Positions 9,294-17,007 of a DNA stretch of 64,000 nucleotides are shown here, piece by piece (within the stretch, counting starts at the first letter, position 1; every line of letters starts with the position of its first letter). The translations under genes were made by a program, and so were the position numbers. Under the pieces are notes generated by a model, which saw nothing but the letters and a program-made list of their open reading frames with translations, made no database searches and was not told the origin of the DNA. The DNA comes from Parvularcula sp964219355. GTDB lineage: Bacteria > Pseudomonadota > Alphaproteobacteria > Caulobacterales > Parvularculaceae. The stretch is taken from contig CAXPOZ010000004.1 of the NCBI GenBank assembly GCA_964219355.1, forward strand, positions 310,001 through 374,000, in the 5' to 3' direction.

Positions 9294-9313
9294 ATCCCCG
9301 CAAAGGCGGGGAT
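9294..9313. repeat. REP-like hairpin 1
   Basis: ATCCCCGC-AAAG-GCGGGGAT: an 8-base stem with a 4-base loop. This type of short GC-rich palindrome is commonly dispersed in alphaproteobacterial genomes. No T-run follows, so it is not a clear terminator. Confidence 0.5.
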
Positions 9314-9387
9314 CTGCCTCTAAGGCACCGATCTCTCATTTTCGATAAGCGAAAAGACAGAACCCAAAGCTCCTCACTCAAAACCAG

Positions 9388-9407
9388 ATGCCCGCCTGCA
9401 CGGGCAT
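9388..9407. repeat. REP-like hairpin 2
   Basis: ATGCCCG-CCTGCA-CGGGCAT: a 7-base stem with a 6-base loop, about 75 bases from hairpin 1 and of similar design. Probably the same class of dispersed repeat. Confidence 0.45.
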
Positions 9408-9521
9408 GAGCGGAGGAAAGGAAGGGCTTTAAACTCCTCCTCCACCCCAAAACCCGCCTGAAATCCCCTCTCCCACCCCTTTCAACCGCCCGGATTTCCT
9501 CACTTCCTCAAAAAGTTCCAA

Positions 9522-9550
9522 TGAACTAGTTTACATCATGAACTAGTTCA
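9522..9550. promoter_or_regulatory. Twin AACTAGTT palindromes, operator of acyltransferase operon
   Basis: TGAACTAGTTTA (9522-9533) and TGAACTAGTTCA (9539-9550; a perfect 12-base palindrome) lie 17 bases apart, 45 bases before the first gene of the operon. Two in-line palindromes at this spacing suggest binding of two repressor dimers. The operon's last gene encodes a winged-helix regulator that is the natural candidate. Confidence 0.6.
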
Positions 9551-9594
9551 CCCACATACAGGCGGCACACACTCAACCACGGGAGGGGAGAGGC

Positions 9595-10779
9595 ATGTCC
9601 TCCACCACGTCACGCATTCACGCACTCGATCTTGTCCGCGGGCTCGCCCTGATCATGGGCATCGCCTTTCACGCCGGGCTCAGCTTCTATCCGGGCCAGC
9701 AGGTCTGGGTCGTCATGGACAGCCAGCGCGCCGAAGGCATCGCCTGGACCGGCTACTGGCTACACATGTTCCGCATGACGACATTCTTTCTGATGGCCGG
9801 CTATTTCGGCCATATGGTCTATCACCGCCGGGGCGCAGGATTTTTCATCCGCAGCCGCCTCAAGCGGATCGCCCTTCCGATGGTCACCTTCTGGTTCCCG
9901 CTCCTCGTCGCCATGGGCACGGCAATGGGCTGGGGCTTCAGCAAGCAATATGGCATCCCGATGGATCAGCTGCCGCCCCCGCCGCCACTGACGGCTGAGA
10001 CCTTCCCGCTGACCCATCTGTGGTTTCTCTACCTTCTGCTCGTCTTCTATGTCGTGATGCTGGTCGCGCGCCTGCCGCTGGCACTTCTCGATCGCAATGG
10101 GACGCTTCGGCAGTCCGTCAGTAGCCTGATCTCCAAACTACTCGGCTCGCCTCTCCTCGTGCTCCTGCTCTCTCTCCCCGTGGCAGCGAGCCTGCTTATG
10201 CATGAAGGGTGGGTCGAGTGGTTTGGGGTCCCAACCCCTGACATCGGCTTTATGCCGAATACCCCGGCGCTTGTGACTTATGGTCTGGCCTTCTGGCTCG
10301 GCTGGGTGCTCCAGCGCGAAAATCACGGGCTGATCCGGCTTTCAAAGCTCTATCTGCCTTATCTGGCAGTCGCGCTCGCGCTCACGGTTGGCGCTCTTTA
10401 CATCCTGCACGGCATGGAGCGCACGAGCCCCCAGCTCGATGGGAATGACAAGCTCATCTACACAGGGCTCTATGCACTCGCCATCTGGTTCTGGACCTTT
10501 GGCTTCATCGGTCTTGCCCTTCGCTTCTTCAATCGCCGTGGGCCGGTTGCGCGCTATATCGCCGACTCATCTTATTGGCTCTATCTCATCCATCTGCCGA
10601 TCATCATGGCGATGCAGGTCTGGATGCTGGACTGGAGCTGGCCGGCATATGCAAAATACGCCTTCATCCTGGGTACCTCGATCCCGGTCATGCTGCTGAG
10701 CTATCAGATCATGGTCCGGCACACGATCATCGGTAATCTGCTCAACGGCCCGAGAAAGAAGAAGGAAGCATCATCATGA
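9595..10779 (+). CDS. Acyltransferase 3 family membrane protein, OpgC-like
   Basis: A 394-residue integral membrane acyltransferase with about ten hydrophobic helices. The start is typical of the family: RIHALDLVRGLALIMGIAFH, with the Arg and His thought to act in catalysis, followed by FFLMAGYFG. The family moves acyl groups onto sugars or glycans; resemblance to the OpgC (MdoC) group suggests a periplasmic glucan or similar polysaccharide acceptor, but this is inference. The next gene overlaps by four bases (ATGA), so it is the first gene of a three-gene operon. Confidence 0.85.
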   Translation: MSSTTSRIHALDLVRGLALIMGIAFHAGLSFYPGQQVWVVMDSQRAEGIAWTGYWLHMFRMTTFFLMAGYFGHMVYHRRGAGFFIRSRLKRIALPMVTFWFPLLVAMGTAMGWGFSKQYGIPMDQLPPPPPLTAETFPLTHLWFLYLLLVFYVVMLVARLPLALLDRNGTLRQSVSSLISKLLGSPLLVLLLSLPVAASLLMHEGWVEWFGVPTPDIGFMPNTPALVTYGLAFWLGWVLQRENHGLIRLSKLYLPYLAVALALTVGALYILHGMERTSPQLDGNDKLIYTGLYALAIWFWTFGFIGLALRFFNRRGPVARYIADSSYWLYLIHLPIIMAMQVWMLDWSWPAYAKYAFILGTSIPVMLLSYQIMVRHTIIGNLLNGPRKKKEASS

Positions 10780-11435
10780 CGGCGGAAAACGAAGTCTCGC
10801 AGGACGCCCCTTCGATTGATCAGGCCCGCGACGATCTTGCTTATCTCAGCTCGATCGTCGCAGACCGGAAGCCTTCGCTTCATGCCGCAGGCGTCCTTTA
10901 TGGCTGGGCGGGCATTCTCTACGGCGCACAATGCCTGATCTCCTGGATCGGCATGGTGACGCCGCTCGAATATCCGAAGATCGTCCATTTCGCCAACGGC
11001 ATCCTGCCGACGGTCATCTTCCTTGTGATCTGCGTCGTCGTCTCTCGCACAAACAAGGTCAAAGGCTATGGCAAGGGTTTCGCCACTCGCGCCATCAGCA
11101 GCGTTTTCGGCGGGGCGGGCCTTGCCAATTTCGCCCTCGTTGCGGTCTTTGCCCTCGCCGCCTTCCGGAGAGATGACTTCACGCTCTGGCTCTTCTACCC
11201 GGTCAGTGTCTGCGCCCTGCAAGGGGCCGTCTGGTATGCCGCCGCCGTCATGCGGCGGCGCTGGTGGATGGGGATCGTGGCCGGCGGCTGGCTTGTCACT
11301 GCGGTCGTGGCCAGCCTCTTCACAGAGATGCCGCAGCATTACCTCCTTGTTCTGACCATTGCGCTATTCGTCCTCATGGGTTTTCCGGGCTATGCGTTCA
11401 TGCGGATCAGCCGGAATGAGGAGGCCAGCGTTTAA
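10776..11435 (+). CDS. Six-helix membrane protein of unknown function
   Basis: A 219-residue integral membrane protein. After a soluble stretch of about 35 residues there are six likely helices (about 38-58, 70-90, 105-130, 140-160, 165-185 and 190-208). I do not recognise the family. It overlaps the acyltransferase by four bases and is followed after two bases by the regulator gene, so it is co-translated with both. It could be a partner of the acyltransferase or a membrane sensor for the regulator. Confidence 0.75.
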   Translation: MTAENEVSQDAPSIDQARDDLAYLSSIVADRKPSLHAAGVLYGWAGILYGAQCLISWIGMVTPLEYPKIVHFANGILPTVIFLVICVVVSRTNKVKGYGKGFATRAISSVFGGAGLANFALVAVFALAAFRRDDFTLWLFYPVSVCALQGAVWYAAAVMRRRWWMGIVAGGWLVTAVVASLFTEMPQHYLLVLTIALFVLMGFPGYAFMRISRNEEASV

Positions 11436-11437
11436 AC

Positions 11438-11746
11438 GTGGCCGACTCAAGCATCGAAAAGATTGACGACATTATTCACGGTCGTCTGCGTATGGGCATC
11501 ATGGCCTATCTGATCAATGCCGATGCCGCTTCCTTCAGTGAGCTGAAAGAGGCGCTGTCCGCCTCTCAGGGCAATCTGTCCGTGCAAATCAGGAAGCTGG
11601 AGGATGCAGGCTATATCTCCGTCGACAAGCGGATCGCCGACCGCAAACCCCTAACGACCGTGCGCCTCACCGATGAAGGGGAAAAGGCGTTCAAGGAATA
11701 TATCAAGGCGCTGACGGATGTGCTCGGCCTGCCGCCAAAGACGTAA
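11438..11746 (+). CDS. Small winged-helix regulator (HTH_27 / MarR-like)
   Basis: A 102-residue DNA-binding protein consisting of essentially one winged helix: an ASFSELKEALSASQGNLSVQ recognition region at about 30-50, a KLEDAGYISVDKR wing, then TTVRLTDEGEKAFKEY. Proteins of this size and pattern belong to the stand-alone HTH_27 group. The start is a GTG at 11438 with AGGAGG 13 bases upstream, which is long but consistent with coupling to the previous gene. Because it closes the operon and twin palindromes precede the first gene, autoregulation is likely. Confidence 0.85.
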   Translation: MADSSIEKIDDIIHGRLRMGIMAYLINADAASFSELKEALSASQGNLSVQIRKLEDAGYISVDKRIADRKPLTTVRLTDEGEKAFKEYIKALTDVLGLPPKT

Positions 11747-11761
11747 GCTCTGATCAGAGCT
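11746..11761. terminator. Perfect palindrome between convergent stops
   Basis: AGCTCTGATCAGAGCT is a perfect 16-base palindrome spanning the two convergent stop codons. It can fold as a 6-base stem with a GATC loop and is followed by CTTTC on the plus strand. It could be a weak bidirectional terminator. Confidence 0.35.
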
Positions 11762-12209
11762 CTTTCGTCATGCACATGCTGAAGCCGTTGTCCTCATACT
11801 CGCCAAAGGGCGGACATTCGACAAACCCGAACTTTTGATAAAGCGCGTGCGCGGCATGAAAAGGCGCCGTCCGGCCGGTCTCAAGACTGATCCGCGCAGC
11901 GCCATCATCAGCCGCAATCTCAAGAAGATGCGCAAGAATCATCCGGGCGACACCGCGGCGGAGTTGATCAGGCGCCGAGCGCATCGATTTGATCTCGGCA
12001 TGATCTTCACTGAGCTTTTTGACCGCGCCAATGCCGAGGAGCATCTCCCCTTCCCAAACGCTGAAGAAGCGGACACCCGGCTGACGCAAGCCTTCTTCGG
12101 GCAGGGCAAAAACCATGTCGGGCGGCGAGTTCCGCTTTGCCTCTTCGATGCGGAAGATGAGCAGCGCTTTTACCGCCGGATGATCAAGCCCGCCTTCAGT
12201 GATCTGCAT
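11754..12209 (-). CDS. GNAT-family N-acetyltransferase
   Basis: A 151-residue acetyltransferase. Core features are the acceptor-side strand FFSVWEGEMLLGIGAVK, the acetyl-CoA loop SAPDQLRRGVARMILAHLL at about 87-105, SLETGRTAPFHAAHALYQKFGF, and a C-terminal ECPPFGEYEDN. This pattern resembles the YafP/ElaA-like group with a PFGEY motif. The start at 12209 lies 14 bases inside the upstream ttcA gene on the same strand, so the two are coupled. An earlier in-frame start would only read through ttcA in another frame. Substrate unknown. Confidence 0.82.
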   Translation of the reverse strand: MQITEGGLDHPAVKALLIFRIEEAKRNSPPDMVFALPEEGLRQPGVRFFSVWEGEMLLGIGAVKKLSEDHAEIKSMRSAPDQLRRGVARMILAHLLEIAADDGAARISLETGRTAPFHAAHALYQKFGFVECPPFGEYEDNGFSMCMTKEL

Positions 12210-13044
12210 TATGCCCCACCGGTCTGAGCCCAATAAAATCGAACAGTTCGGGATCGAGCAGATGCCCCGGACGGGTAGTGCTAAGCGCCCTGAAGATCGT
12301 CTCTTTGCGTCCTGGATGGCGCTCTTCCCACCTAGACAGCATCTCTTTGACGTGCTGGCGCTGCAGCCCATCCTGTGAACCACACAACGTACACGGAATG
12401 ATCGGATAGGCCATGGCGCGCGCAAACTGGGCGATATCCTCCTCCCCGGCCAGCGCCAGCGGGCGCAAGGTGAGAAGATCGCCCTCATCATTGAGGAGCT
12501 TGGGCGGCATCGCCTCTAAGCGACCGCCAAAAAAGAGATTGAGGAAGAAGGTCTCAAGGACGTCATCACGGTGATGGCCGAGCACGATGGCCGAACACCC
12601 CTCCTCCCGCGCCACGCGATAGAGATGCCCCCGCCGCAGACGCGAGCAGAGCGAACAGAGGGTTGCTCCCTCCGGTGTCTTCTCAATAACGGTGGAATAT
12701 GTATCTTTCGTCTCGATACGGAATTTGATGTCGAGCGTCTCAAGATAATCCGGCAGGACATGTTTGGGGAAACCCGGCTGGCCCTGATCGAGATTGCAGG
12801 CGACCAGATCCGCCGATAACCGCCCTTGCGCGATCAGGTCCAGAAGCACCGTCAGAAGCGCATATGAGTCCTTCCCGCCCGACAGGCAGACCAGCCAGCG
12901 CGGCTGCGCCTCTCCGGCCGTCATGCCGTAGCGATTGATCGCTTCTTCTGCCTGCCGCGCCAGACGTTTGCGCAGGCGGCGAAAGCCAACCGTGTCAGGG
13001 GCATTACTGAACAGCCGGGAAAGGGGCTTGGTGTCAGACATCAT
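12196..13044 (-). CDS. ttcA: tRNA 2-thiocytidine biosynthesis protein TtcA
   Basis: A 282-residue enzyme that installs 2-thiocytidine at position 32 of some tRNAs, using ATP and an iron-sulfur cluster. The PP-loop SGGKDSYALL is at about 55-64, the CSLCSRLRRGHLY cluster-binding pair follows at about 130, VLGHHRDDVLETF is the second conserved block, and IPCTLCGSQ supplies the remaining Cys. Length and motifs are normal. It overlaps the downstream GNAT gene by 14 bases. Confidence 0.93.
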   Translation of the reverse strand: MMSDTKPLSRLFSNAPDTVGFRRLRKRLARQAEEAINRYGMTAGEAQPRWLVCLSGGKDSYALLTVLLDLIAQGRLSADLVACNLDQGQPGFPKHVLPDYLETLDIKFRIETKDTYSTVIEKTPEGATLCSLCSRLRRGHLYRVAREEGCSAIVLGHHRDDVLETFFLNLFFGGRLEAMPPKLLNDEGDLLTLRPLALAGEEDIAQFARAMAYPIIPCTLCGSQDGLQRQHVKEMLSRWEERHPGRKETIFRALSTTRPGHLLDPELFDFIGLRPVGHNADH

Positions 13045-13117
13045 CGCGGCACATCAACATCATCAAACAATTCATCGAGCATCATCTCCTCCCGGAGACC
13101 TCTCAACAAGCAAAGAA

Positions 13118-13639
13118 TTATCTGATGTAGATGCAGACTTCTGTCGTACCGTCAATGATAAGGCCGATATCCTCTGCCGCGACGCGCGAAATATCGGTGA
13201 TCCTGCCGGGCGTGAACGGCCCCCGGTCATTGACAACGACATTGACAGAACGATTATCATCCGTCCGTACAACACGTATTTTTGTGCCGAAGGGCAGTGT
13301 TTTATGAGCGGCTGTATATTTCAGCGGATCATAGGGCTCGCCGCTTGAAGTCCCGTTCCCGGCGAGAGAATCCGCATAGTAGGATGCCCGGCCACATTCA
13401 AAGGGATCTCCAGAGGGCTGCGGCACCGGTGTCTTGATAACTTCCGGCTTTCTCGTCGTCTCAGGCACAGTCTCGCGAGTGGCAGGTTTCTCGACTTGGT
13501 CCGTGGCCGCATCATCTGCCTCTGCCGGTAAGGATACAGGATCATTATCGATGCCGAAAAACTCCGCGCCGAACGGCACGAGGAAAGCCAATCCCCCGAT
13601 AATCAGGGATGCCCGTATCCGTCCAATAAAGCTCTTCAC
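13118..13639 (-). CDS. RlpA-like double-psi beta-barrel protein, exported
   Basis: A 173-residue exported or membrane-anchored protein: an N-terminal hydrophobic segment (8-25), a Pro/Glu/Thr-rich linker (35-75), then a double-psi beta-barrel at about 82-170. The RlpA pattern is seen in GRASYYADSLAGNGTSSGE, YTAAHKTLPFGT and VVVNDRGPFTPGRITDIS. RlpA proteins are septal lytic transglycosylases or their relatives. This one has no SPOR domain, so its localisation would differ from E. coli RlpA. Confidence 0.85.
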   Translation of the reverse strand: MKSFIGRIRASLIIGGLAFLVPFGAEFFGIDNDPVSLPAEADDAATDQVEKPATRETVPETTRKPEVIKTPVPQPSGDPFECGRASYYADSLAGNGTSSGEPYDPLKYTAAHKTLPFGTKIRVVRTDDNRSVNVVVNDRGPFTPGRITDISRVAAEDIGLIIDGTTEVCIYIR

Positions 13640-13703
13640 GGCCTCACCCCCGCAAAACAGGGGGTTAGAATACGCCTAAAAGGGGCTTACTGGCAAATTG
13701 GCG

Positions 13704-14024
13704 TTAAACTATCACACCGCAGGCGGCTTCATCGCCGACCACCGTCATCCATTCGCGGATCGACCAGGAGGTCACAAGACCGTTGGTGACGTAAGGATCT
13801 GCCTGAACAAATGCCCGTACATCACTGTCATCAGGCCCTTTAAAGACCAGCACCGCCCTGTCGGCCGGATCGACCAAGGCTCCCCCTAGCACGAGCCTCC
13901 CATCGGAAGCGTAGAGCTGCGCGAGGCCGAGATGCTCGGCGCGATAGCCGCCACGACGATCAAGATAATCGCTCGACAGCTCATAAGTCAGGAGGAAATG
14001 TTTATCGTCAGTCATCTCCTCCAT
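13704..14024 (-). CDS. YciI-like protein
   Basis: A 106-residue single-domain protein of the YCII family, a ferredoxin-like fold with few known functions. The signature is present: a Tyr-Arg-x-x-His segment (GGYRAEHLGL), GRLVLGGALVDPADRAVLVF, and DPYVTNGLVTSWSIREW. The start may be 14024 or 14015; the GGAGGAG stretch lies between these ATGs and does not decide the choice. Confidence 0.82.
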   Translation of the reverse strand: MEEMTDDKHFLLTYELSSDYLDRRGGYRAEHLGLAQLYASDGRLVLGGALVDPADRAVLVFKGPDDSDVRAFVQADPYVTNGLVTSWSIREWMTVVGDEAACGVIV

Positions 14025-14057
14025 CTAGGGACGGAGGAGATGATCGCCAAGTTGTGA

Positions 14058-15164
14058 TTAGCGCGCCGCGTCGAGCTTCCGCTCGATCAGGGGCTGGATC
14101 GCCTGCTCGAGCTTCACGCTCTCTGTTGCTGGGCGCAGACCACCCTTCGGGCGTTCCTGAATGGCAATGACACCATAATAGCCGCGCTCCATGTCGATCC
14201 ACGGGATCCAGCCAAATGCGCCGGGGCTTGAGACGATCGGAGCTTGGGCACAACTCTCCGTAAACGTCCCATCACATTCGACCCACATGCCATGCGCATA
14301 GTGCCAGTCGAGCCCTTCCGTCCCGGCGGTCACCGGTCGCACTTCAAACCGCGCATCCGCCGTGCGGTCCTTCGTCCAGTCATAAAGATCCGTGACAATC
14401 TTCCCTTCAAGGATCGATTGAAGGAGGCGCGCTGAATCTTCCGCCGTCGAGCGAGCCCCACCGGAGGCACGCGCGTTTTGCGGGCTCGGTGCGATGAATT
14501 GCGTCTTGGCGCTCAACCCGGCTGGCCGGGCGACAGTTTCGCGGAACAGCTGGTGATAGGCTTTGCCCGTTGCCTGCTCGGCCATAGCGGCGGCAATCTG
14601 CATATGAGCCGGGCCATAGAAAAAGGCTTCACCCGGCGCTGTACCCTGTCCCTTATTGTAGAATTCCATGGCGCAGGAATCGACCGAACTCTTCCGGTCA
14701 CGGATGCATCCGCGCGACTCTGCCCCATCATTAAACCCGGAGGTGAAAGCGAGAAGTTGGCTGAGCGTGACGTCCGAGCGGGGATCCGCCGGATCCTTCG
14801 TCCACCAGTCGAGATAATCCTGCGGCTGATCATCCCATGACATCACCCCTTCTTCTACGAGGCGGGTGAAGGTCAGCCCGGTCAGCATCTTGCTCGCCGA
14901 GGCGATGAAATACGCCTCATCACGCGGCAGATTGCCCTTCTCATTTTCGTAGAGAATGCCGTCCGTCGTGCCGATGATGACGCGGATATTCTCAAACGGT
15001 GCCGCCTCAATCGCGGCATCGACATCGCGCCACTCGGTTGCGGCAGGGAGCGACGAAGCGGCGGGCATTTGTGAGGAAGCCGCTTCGCCGCTGGCTGCAC
15101 AGGCGGAGACCATGCCTGTCGCCAGGCCAAGAAGAAGTAGTGAGACGCGATTTCTAGTGGGCAT
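14058..15164 (-). CDS. Serine hydrolase of the beta-lactamase/DD-peptidase fold, lipoprotein
   Basis: A 368-residue exported serine hydrolase of the class C beta-lactamase-like group (Beta-lactamase PF00144 type). The signal peptide ends in a lipobox (VSAC, Cys at about 22). The catalytic SxxK motif is ASASKMLTG (about 89) and the YxN-like motif position is YGPAH. The last motif is less clear (a HYAHGMW segment). Start 15164 has an AGGGAGGA ribosome site; the frame is open further upstream without support. Two dyads lie just upstream (15207-15245). Such proteins are usually esterases or peptidases rather than resistance enzymes; the substrate is unknown. Confidence 0.85.
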   Translation of the reverse strand: MPTRNRVSLLLLGLATGMVSACAASGEAASSQMPAASSLPAATEWRDVDAAIEAAPFENIRVIIGTTDGILYENEKGNLPRDEAYFIASASKMLTGLTFTRLVEEGVMSWDDQPQDYLDWWTKDPADPRSDVTLSQLLAFTSGFNDGAESRGCIRDRKSSVDSCAMEFYNKGQGTAPGEAFFYGPAHMQIAAAMAEQATGKAYHQLFRETVARPAGLSAKTQFIAPSPQNARASGGARSTAEDSARLLQSILEGKIVTDLYDWTKDRTADARFEVRPVTAGTEGLDWHYAHGMWVECDGTFTESCAQAPIVSSPGAFGWIPWIDMERGYYGVIAIQERPKGGLRPATESVKLEQAIQPLIERKLDAAR

Positions 15165-15206
15165 GTCGGTTCCTCCCTTGGCCACGGCTTCACACTGCCG
15201 GATCTA

Positions 15207-15245
15207 TGTAACTTGAGTGTTACATCTATGTACCGAAGAGTAACA
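15207..15245. promoter_or_regulatory. Repeated dyad upstream of serine hydrolase
   Basis: TGTAAC-TTGAGT-GTTACA is an inverted repeat (15207-15224). A degenerate copy starts 22 bases later at TGTACC (15229) and ends TAACA (15241-15245); both copies follow TCTA. The element lies 43 bases upstream of the start codon and looks like a two-site operator. No regulator gene is adjacent. Confidence 0.45.
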
Positions 15246-15249
15246 GCCC

Positions 15250-16293
15250 TCAAATCCCGAAGGCAGGGGCGTAATGAAGCTTTGCGCCTTCGATGCCATC
15301 AAGGTGACCGTTCGGATCCGAAAGCATGAAGGCATCGCCTGCTTCGGCAAAGGGGGATTGAAGATGCGCCCGCGCTGCCGAGGCGGAAAATCCGAACCGC
15401 GGATAATAGGCGGGATGCCCGAGAACGACCGTCACGCCGGCGCCTTGCCCCTGCCACCAGTTCAGCGCCGCCTCGCACAGGATCATGCCGAGGCCCTTTG
15501 ACTGCGAATCAGGCCGCACTGAAACCGGCGCCAATGACGCCGCAATGATCTCACCATTCGGCGCCTCAATCGGCAGGCGGGAAAGCGCGACATGCCCGGC
15601 GACCTGTCCGCCCTCAATCGCTACAGCTTCAAACAGCATGTCATCATCGGCACGAAGACGGGAGACGAGGTCCGCTTCATCATTCTGCCCGAAGGCGGCA
15701 CGGATCACGTCGAGAGCAGCAGCTGCGCTTTCGTTCGTCAGCTCTGTGACGATCTTTGGACCTGCCCGCCCCTTACGGCGAAAGATGAACTCATGATCCT
15801 CATGAGCGCCGACAAGAAATGTGTACTCACCGCATTTGTCGAAGCCAAAACGGCGATAAAGTTTCTGGGCACCATCATTATCGGAATAAACCCCGACATA
15901 GAGCGGATCATGTCCACTCCCCTCCAACCAGGCGAGCATGGCGCGGTGCAGCCGTGAGCCAAGTCCCTGCCCCTGATGGCCGGCGCGGACATAGATCCGC
16001 TTGACCTCTCCGTCCAAAGAGCCCGGATCTTCGACTGGCAATGTGTTGGGACCAGCAACGCCATAGCCTGCCAACGGCCCGTCGCCATTGCGGATCACCC
16101 AGATCGCGACATCGGGCTCTGATAGAGCGTGGGCGTACCATTCAGGCGAGTGAAACTCGCTGAGAAAGGCTTCCAGATTTTCAGGGGTATAAAGATGACC
16201 GAATTTTTCGGTGAACGTCTCCCGGCCGATATCGGAGAGGGCTAGGGCATCTTCTGCATCGGCGCGGGAGAGTAGGAACGGAGACTGCGTCAT
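15250..16293 (-). CDS. Fusion of two GNAT acetyltransferase domains
   Basis: A 347-residue protein made of two different GNAT domains. The first (about 1-170) resembles PaiA-like enzymes: GRETFTEKFGHLYTPENL at the start, the loop VRAGHQGQGLGSRLHRAML at about 102, and LYRRFGFDKCGEY. The second (about 180-347) resembles the YhbS group: FGQNDEADLVSRLR, the loop VRPDSQSKGLGMILCEAAL, and the hallmark VLGHPAYYPRFGF. Both acetyl-CoA loops look intact. The two halves are unlike each other, so this is a domain fusion and not an internal duplication. Substrates are unknown. Confidence 0.87.
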   Translation of the reverse strand: MTQSPFLLSRADAEDALALSDIGRETFTEKFGHLYTPENLEAFLSEFHSPEWYAHALSEPDVAIWVIRNGDGPLAGYGVAGPNTLPVEDPGSLDGEVKRIYVRAGHQGQGLGSRLHRAMLAWLEGSGHDPLYVGVYSDNDGAQKLYRRFGFDKCGEYTFLVGAHEDHEFIFRRKGRAGPKIVTELTNESAAAALDVIRAAFGQNDEADLVSRLRADDDMLFEAVAIEGGQVAGHVALSRLPIEAPNGEIIAASLAPVSVRPDSQSKGLGMILCEAALNWWQGQGAGVTVVLGHPAYYPRFGFSASAARAHLQSPFAEAGDAFMLSDPNGHLDGIEGAKLHYAPAFGI

Positions 16294-16311
16294 GCAGTCT
16301 CCGTAATCGAG

Positions 16312-17007
16312 TTACATGCTTTTGCCGACCGAAAAGACCAGCGTGGACGTATTATCCATGAGGGCCGTGGTGCCGTAGTATGTCAGGCCAAGATCGAGAC
16401 CCGTCTTCGGACAGGAGTATGTCGCACCAGCGCTATAGTCCTGATAATCCTGGTTCATGTTCTCTTCGAAGCTGCTGACGCCATAGGTGAAGTCAACCGA
16501 GACATTCTCGCCGGCCGCATAGCTGAGCGAGCCGAGATAATAGAGAGACTCACCGGTCTCGCCGTAGAATTCCGGCGAATAGGCAACCGAGAAACCAGCG
16601 TCGAGGACGCCGCCAAACGATTTCGACAGGCCGCCATAGATTTCATAGAAATCCTGCTGGCCGCCGCCGATATCCGGGGAGTCCGGATAGGCGTAGTAGA
16701 TTGCGCCCACATCATAGGAAATCGTCTCGGTGATGCTGCCCGCATAACCACCATAGAAGTCGATCTCCATCGTGGTGTCGTCGCCGAAATCGACGCTCGA
16801 TGCCCAGGTGCCGCCATACCAGCCGCCATAGGACACATCGAACCCGCCCTGAATGGCCGGACCGTCATCCGTCTGGGTGATCCCGCGATAGACATAGTTG
16901 GTCGTGAGCGCGACATTCGCGCTGACTTCCGCCTCCTGGGCCTGAACGCCCGTTACTGATGCCACGATGGCGCCAAGCGCCACGACAGCCCGCAAACCCT
17001 GCTTCAT
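16312..17007 (-). CDS. TorF-family putative outer-membrane porin
   Basis: A 231-residue outer-membrane beta-barrel. A signal peptide (1-22, ending VQA) is followed by EAEVSANVALTTNYVYRGIT, the typical opening of the TorF family, and by repeated Gly/Tyr-rich amphipathic strands to the final Phe-containing strand VFSVGKSM. The start at 17007 follows an AAGGAG site. Two Cys-free barrel halves and one isolated Cys (about 198) are seen. Transport substrate is not known. Confidence 0.85.
   Translation of the reverse strand: MKQGLRAVVALGAIVASVTGVQAQEAEVSANVALTTNYVYRGITQTDDGPAIQGGFDVSYGGWYGGTWASSVDFGDDTTMEIDFYGGYAGSITETISYDVGAIYYAYPDSPDIGGGQQDFYEIYGGLSKSFGGVLDAGFSVAYSPEFYGETGESLYYLGSLSYAAGENVSVDFTYGVSSFEENMNQDYQDYSAGATYSCPKTGLDLGLTYYGTTALMDNTSTLVFSVGKSM

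Larger units (their letters stand above)
9118..9594. other. Intergenic region with REP-like hairpins and an operator
   Basis: A 477-base gap between nuoG and the divergent acyltransferase operon. It holds two short GC-rich hairpins (9294-9313, 9388-9407) and the paired AACTAGTT palindromes (9522-9550). It should also contain the nuoG promoter, which I cannot place. A short open frame across the hairpins has no protein-like composition and I do not call it. Confidence 0.5.

Noticed and set aside
9157..9450. A 97-codon frame in the gap upstream of nuoG
   Set aside because: It reads through the two REP-like hairpins and has no protein-like sequence.
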